Assembly: GCA_022376515.1 (NCBI GenBank)
Contig: WTXI01000619.1
Location: forward strand, 1-11,086
Source of the DNA: Lactifluus volemus
Lineage: Eukaryota > Basidiomycota > Agaricomycetes > Russulales > Russulaceae
Direction: 5' to 3'
DNA length: 11,086 nt
Of this stretch, positions 7,812 to 11,086 are shown piece by piece (positions within the stretch are counted from its first letter, which is position 1; each line of letters begins with the position of its first letter). A program made the position numbers and the translations under genes. The notes beneath the pieces were generated by a model, which was given only the letters and a program-made list of their open reading frames with translations, did not search any database and was not told the origin of the DNA.

Positions 7812-8020
7812 GGTTTCGGTATCGCCATGGCCAGCCGCGGGGGTTGGTAGTCAGGGGCTCAGCGCTCCGCATTGGCTTGTGGTGCGTACCACACAACACA
7901 CGCAAATCTACATGGACACAAGCTATGGACTCAGGTCGTAGCGGTGCTAATAGAAGGCACGGACGCTGTATAACATGCTTGAGCTTTCCAACGTCTTGAA
8001 GTCCGTTCCCCTTTCACCCG
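7812..8020 (+). repeat. Direct repeat R2 (partner R1 at 6262-6467)
   Basis: Second copy of the roughly 200-base repeat, starting where the Rab homology stops. Here it runs directly into the block that matches the 3' flank of gene B (8040-8510), whereas R1 runs into unrelated DNA. The relevant open frames differ between the copies, so it does not look protein-coding. It may be part of an old promoter or 3' flank of an F-box gene; the last 40 bases loosely resemble the minus strand just downstream of gene B. Confidence 0.65.
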
Positions 8021-8039
8021 CGCCCGCCCTCATCAATAC

Positions 8040-8510
8040 CACCTCGGCCACACCACCTGGCTCAGTGCTATGTTACACTGGCCTGCGTTGCGTTTACTTG
8101 CTGACCCCTCTATGTCGTTCATCTCTTTGTCTCGTCTTGTCTCAGACTACTTGCCACACCTCGAATCACGTTTTATATTAGGTTGCGACCCGTTCTCCTT
8201 TCCTTACCATTTTCCTTGCCGTTCGACGTTCTTGTCCCACCAAGTTAGTTTATATCAAGGTTCGTTCTTGACTTACACCTCGTCAGTTAGCTTTCCCGTT
8301 TGTGTTATGGTATCACCCCTCGAGGCACCTTGGTCTGTTCCCCGTATATTCATTCGAAATGTATCTTATTTTTTTTTACAAGTCAGCACTTATATTCCGC
8401 AACACGTATTACGAAAAAGACGCAGTCCTCATATTTACAGGAATGGAGAAGGGTAGCTACGTGCGAAGGTCCCAACCCCCTCTGTCATTCTGTCTCTCCT
8501 CTTGTCGTTA
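8040..8510 (+). repeat. Upstream region of F-box gene C; same DNA as the 3' flank of gene B
   Basis: Aligns with minus-strand 3945-3375 (shared blocks listed under that entry). Here it lies 110-580 bases before the start codon of gene C and so probably includes its promoter. A T9-10 tract at about 8370-8379 stands where the other copy has a GTT repeat. The 128-codon frame at 8070-8456 is not conserved with the other copy and I do not call it a gene. Confidence 0.68.
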
Positions 8511-8618
8511 CTTTCAATCCCTTCGCGTTTATTCATCGCAGCGCTCGGGCCGGGGAAGCCGGCCAGGGCCAGGGACAAACGGTTCTGGCACCCTCCAGTC
8601 AACCTCTTTGATGCAAAA
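8511..8618 (+). promoter_or_regulatory. Probable 5' leader of F-box gene C
   Basis: The sequence before and into this stretch is pyrimidine-rich (tctgtctctcctcttgtcg at about 8486-8504), a common feature around fungal transcription starts. No clear TATA box was found. An upstream out-of-frame ATG at 8611 and an in-frame one at 8502 exist, but neither has a counterpart in gene B. Confidence 0.3.
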
Positions 8619-10231
8619 ATGGATGACCTTTCCATAGGCTCAAACAGCAAGAACATTATTGCACTTCAACAGAAGGAATCGCTGATTCAACAAGAACCAA
8701 GTAAGACTTATCAGGGACAACCATATCGATTGCTAAGTTCTGTTGTATGCGTAGTAGGCCACGTGTTCCAGCCAGCAACAATCGGATCTCTACCAGACAA
8801 TGTCCTTATAGAGACATTCGATTTTTATCAAGTTGTTATCAATAAAAATATGGTAGACAACGAAGATCCATGGGATTGGGAAAGGCTAGTGCACGTATGC
8901 CGAAGATGGCGATACATCATTTTGAATCACCAATCCGTCTCAATCTGCAGCTTTTTTGCACGGAGAAATCGCCCGTGAGGAAGTTGTTAGATGTCTGGCC
9001 GCCATTTCCTCTCGTCATCCGACTCGATTACAACCATTGGTATCCGGCATGGGAGGGCCCCAAAGAATGTATCGACTCGATGGACAACCTCGTTGCCGCA
9101 TTGGAGCACCGTGATCGCGTACACGGGATTCAAGTTGATATCGCCGATGCACCGGATCATCTATGTGAACAAATCTTTACGGCAATAGGGGGACCATTTC
9201 CAGCATTGAGATCTCTTTCATTTCGGTCAAGTGGTGAGAACACCCTTCTCCCAGATACACTCTTGAATGGATCCGCCCCTTGTCTACGAGATCTCACTCT
9301 TTGGGAAATCTCATTTCCGTCATTGCCACGACTCCTCTCTTCTACAAGTGACCTCACAGCTCTTAATCTTTACAATATTCCTGGGCTTGGGTGCATCTCA
9401 CCCGAGACAATGGCCACATCGTTGCCTGCGCTGCCAAGGCTCGAATACCTTATGATCAATTTCAATTACATGACACCTCACCGGCCTCACCCCGCACGAA
9501 GAAACCGAGCCCCGACTCGGTTTGTTCTCCCCGCTCTCAGAAGGCTGATGTTTGAAGGTGTGAGCGATTACTTGGAAGTCCTTGCGGCCCGATTCGATGC
9601 CCCACTACTCGATGACCTCCAGATAGTCCTTTTCGATCAGGTCGTCTTTGACATCCCGCAAACCGCTCGGCTCTGTAGTTGTTACCTGGACTCATTCAAC
9701 GCATACAGTCTAACCTTGACATTCCAGTTTCGGGACACCACCATTATCACCTTTCCCTCAGATACGACGCATCATTCTGTATTTTCTCCATCGAAATCTG
9801 TGTATTTGTACATCATGTCCAAAGACAAAGGTCGTCAAGTCCTTTATGTCGCCCATATATGCGGCCAGATTCCGCCCTTGCGCTCCGGCGTGAAGTCACT
9901 CATCATCAAGTGCGACAGCCACACCGAGATCATGATCGATGATCCCACGCAATGGCTCCAACTATTTCACTCTTTCCCCTCTCTCCAGAGTCTTCAAATA
10001 TCTGTCACGCTAGAGCAGTCCATCGCCTCTGCGTTAGAAAGGCCCACCGAAGAATCCCTGGCAGCTGCTGAAGTATTCCCCTCACTACACAGCCTCTCCA
10101 TTGTGGGGAATCAGTCAAGCGAAACTGTGCAACAACCCATCCAATCATTCGTCGCGGCCCGCCAGCACTCTGGTCGTCCTGTAGCCGTCTCTCGAGTTCG
10201 AATTTTCGATGAAGAACGTCGTCCTCGTTAA
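8619..10231 (+). CDS. F-box-like/LRR-like protein, gene C, two exons, one single-base frameshift
   Basis: Exon 1 is 8619-8700 (82 coding bases, as in gene B) and exon 2 8758-10231. The chosen ATG gives MDDLSIGSN, matching MDYSFIGSN of B. The F-box reads GSLPDNVLIETF ... LVHVCRRWRYII, but one T is missing from the run at 8920-8923: the frame then gives LNHQSVSI, while FESPIRLNLQLFC continues in the next frame to the TAA at 10229-10231. With that base counted the protein would be about 518 residues; as read, the product ends at the TGA at 8976-8978 or restarts at an internal ATG after the F-box. The C-terminal part is intact, with LRR-like segments (LTALNLYNI, LPRLEYLMI, LPALRRLMF) and the tail FVAARQHSGRPVA. 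Role by family: SCF substrate receptor. The frameshift may be real or a sequencing error. Confidence 0.82.
8701..8757 (+). other. Intron of F-box gene C (57 nt, phase 1)
   Basis: Donor a|GTAAGA, branch-like tgctaag at 8731-8737, acceptor gtagtAG|gccacgtg. The exon sequence on both sides (IQQEP|SHVFQ) aligns with IQSGP|GHVLQ of gene B, at the same codon and phase. The intron is a multiple of three without a stop, so it can be mistaken for coding sequence. Confidence 0.75.
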
Positions 10232-10638
10232 GGTTCACCGCACCTGCTCTCCTATTCTTCTTTCAACCTGTTCCCTGTCCTCCTTGCACAATCTTTTCTT
10301 CAAGTTGTCCAAGTATCTCTCACACCTTGACCACGATCTTGGACCGCCGCTCGGCCTGTGCCCTCAACCCCGCACAAGTCTTGTGCTCAGCACTCGCTTC
10401 GGCCACGACTACCTCAAATGCCTCGACTCGGTGGTATGTTGTAGCATGCCTCATATTCCTCTTTATCGTAGATTCCTCTGTCGTTTCTCTTTTGTGCCGG
10501 CGACAACCTCATTTCTGATCGCCTGACTACGTTGATAGCATCACTTTTGTATTTGTACTGAATGCGCTACCACTATCTACATTAACCACACGTAGCTACG
10601 AACTTGAAATGTTACACAGTATTCAAAAGATTATAACA
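10232..10638 (+). repeat. 3' flank of F-box gene C, duplicated at 1281-1640
   Basis: Matches the 3' flank of copy A from caccgcacctgctctc to attcaaaagatt, with about 80 extra bases at roughly 10355-10450. The 105-codon plus frame at 10209-10526 overlaps the C terminus of gene C and is not preserved in the A copy, so it is not called. Confidence 0.7.
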
Positions 10639-11086
10639 AGAGTTGAGGAAGGAAGGAGCAACTCGGACTCGGACACTCCCCAAAGTGGGCGTACGGCCAC
10701 ATTAGCCGGTTTCCATTCGAACGCTCTCGGGCGTGATGGACGAGTAGAAAGGGTATTGAGAAGAATGGAGATAAGTGAACTTGAAGTCGTGGGAACAACG
10801 CGATATCCATGCCCAAGTCCATGCGACACTTCCGTGAAAAGTTGCGTACTGTGGGTAGGGCAAGTACGTCCTTGGCCTCTGGACTTGACACTCGTCGCCA
10901 ACCCCGACCCTGACACGGTCGATTCCGAAAGAAGAGGGTAGGTTTATTCGGATCTAGTGGATGCAAACGGCGAGCTACTGATCGCTTTTCCGACGCGGTC
11001 TGTAGCTCTGAAACGTAAATAAGCGCGCCCGTGGTTGGGCTCTCATCGGGGGACTCAGATGTTACAACATCAGACGGATCGGCGGA
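10631..11086 (-). CDS. Possible C-terminal end of an unrecognised gene entering from the right edge
   Basis: On the minus strand one frame is open from the window edge to a TAA at 10633-10631, 151 codons. The first part is acidic and Ser/Thr-rich (SADPSDVVTSESPDESPTTG), then LIYVSELQTASEKRSVARRL; later parts (LFFRNRPCQGRGWRRV, RMDLGMDIALFPRLQVHL) are less convincing. The stop lies within a few bases of the end of the flank shared with copy A, so the open frame ends where duplicated DNA begins. No family is recognised. It could be a chance frame, or its true reading could switch through introns. Confidence 0.28.
   Translation of the reverse strand, partial: SADPSDVVTSESPDESPTTGALIYVSELQTASEKRSVARRLHPLDPNKPTLFFRNRPCQGRGWRRVSSPEAKDVLALPTVRNFSRKCRMDLGMDIALFPRLQVHLSPFFSIPFLLVHHARERSNGNRLMWPYAHFGECPSPSCSFLPQLLL

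Noticed and set aside
6262..8020. LTR retrotransposon bounded by R1 and R2
   Set aside because: No TG...CA ends, target-site duplication, primer-binding site or pol-type coding sequence was seen between the repeats.
8070..8456. Plus-strand frame of 128 codons upstream of gene C
   Set aside because: It is the counterpart of the block above. The similarity at protein level (LHWPxLRL, ESRxxLGCDxFSFP) follows from the DNA duplication and is spread over different frames.
8502..8618. Longer start of gene C at the ATG at 8502
   Set aside because: The 39 extra codons have no counterpart upstream of gene B, while the alignment with B begins exactly at the ATG at 8619.
10209..10526. Plus-strand 105-codon frame overlapping the end of gene C
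   Set aside because: It overlaps the conserved C terminus in another frame and is not preserved in the duplicated flank of copy A.

Overview
The window looks like nuclear DNA of a filamentous basidiomycete (class Agaricomycetes; order not resolved). The pointers are a family of F-box-like proteins with the signature SLPDDVLLEIF...LVHVCRRWR...PVRKLLDxWPxFPLV and the tail FVAARQxSGRPVA, which belongs to the lineage-specific F-box expansions of these fungi; short 46-57 nt GT-AG introns; and a Rab-type GTPase carrying a long Ser/Thr-rich insertion. No bacterial operons, transposase, reverse transcriptase, tRNA, rRNA or CRISPR array was seen.

Layout, left to right. (1) 1-1280, + strand: decayed F-box paralogue 'A', cut by the window edge, followed by a 3' flank to about 1640. 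(2) 1690-3031, + strand: a wrecked Rab-family small GTPase gene whose effector segment, switch II (DTAGQERF), NKxD-type and SAK-type motifs and C-terminal CC motif can all still be found in shifted frames. (3) 3032-3995: intergenic DNA whose minus strand matches the DNA upstream of the last F-box gene. (4) 3996-5550, - strand: F-box gene 'B', two exons, the only fully intact gene. (5) 5551-6932: gene-poor DNA holding the first copy of a roughly 200 bp direct repeat and a minus-strand C-terminal gene fragment. (6) 6928-7810, + strand: second, truncated copy of the same dead Rab gene. (7) 7812-8020: second copy of the direct repeat, running into 8040-8510, the counterpart of the B 3' flank. (8) 8619-10231, + strand: F-box gene 'C', same two-exon layout as B, with one single-base frameshift. 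(9) 10232-10640: 3' flank matching that of A. (10) 10631-11086, - strand: an open frame entering from the right edge, of uncertain status.

The picture is a patchwork of segmental duplications: three F-box paralogues, two Rab remnants and two kinds of flanking DNA in repeated, partly inverted order, mostly decaying. F-box proteins are normally substrate receptors of SCF (Skp1-Cullin-F-box) ubiquitin ligases, and Rab7-type GTPases control late endosome/vacuole traffic. Nothing here shows that the two families work together; they appear to be passengers of the same duplications. I found no convincing evidence of a new biological system. The most informative observations are the Rab remnants recovered by reading across frames, the in-frame stop both share, and the short first exon conserved between F-box genes B and C.
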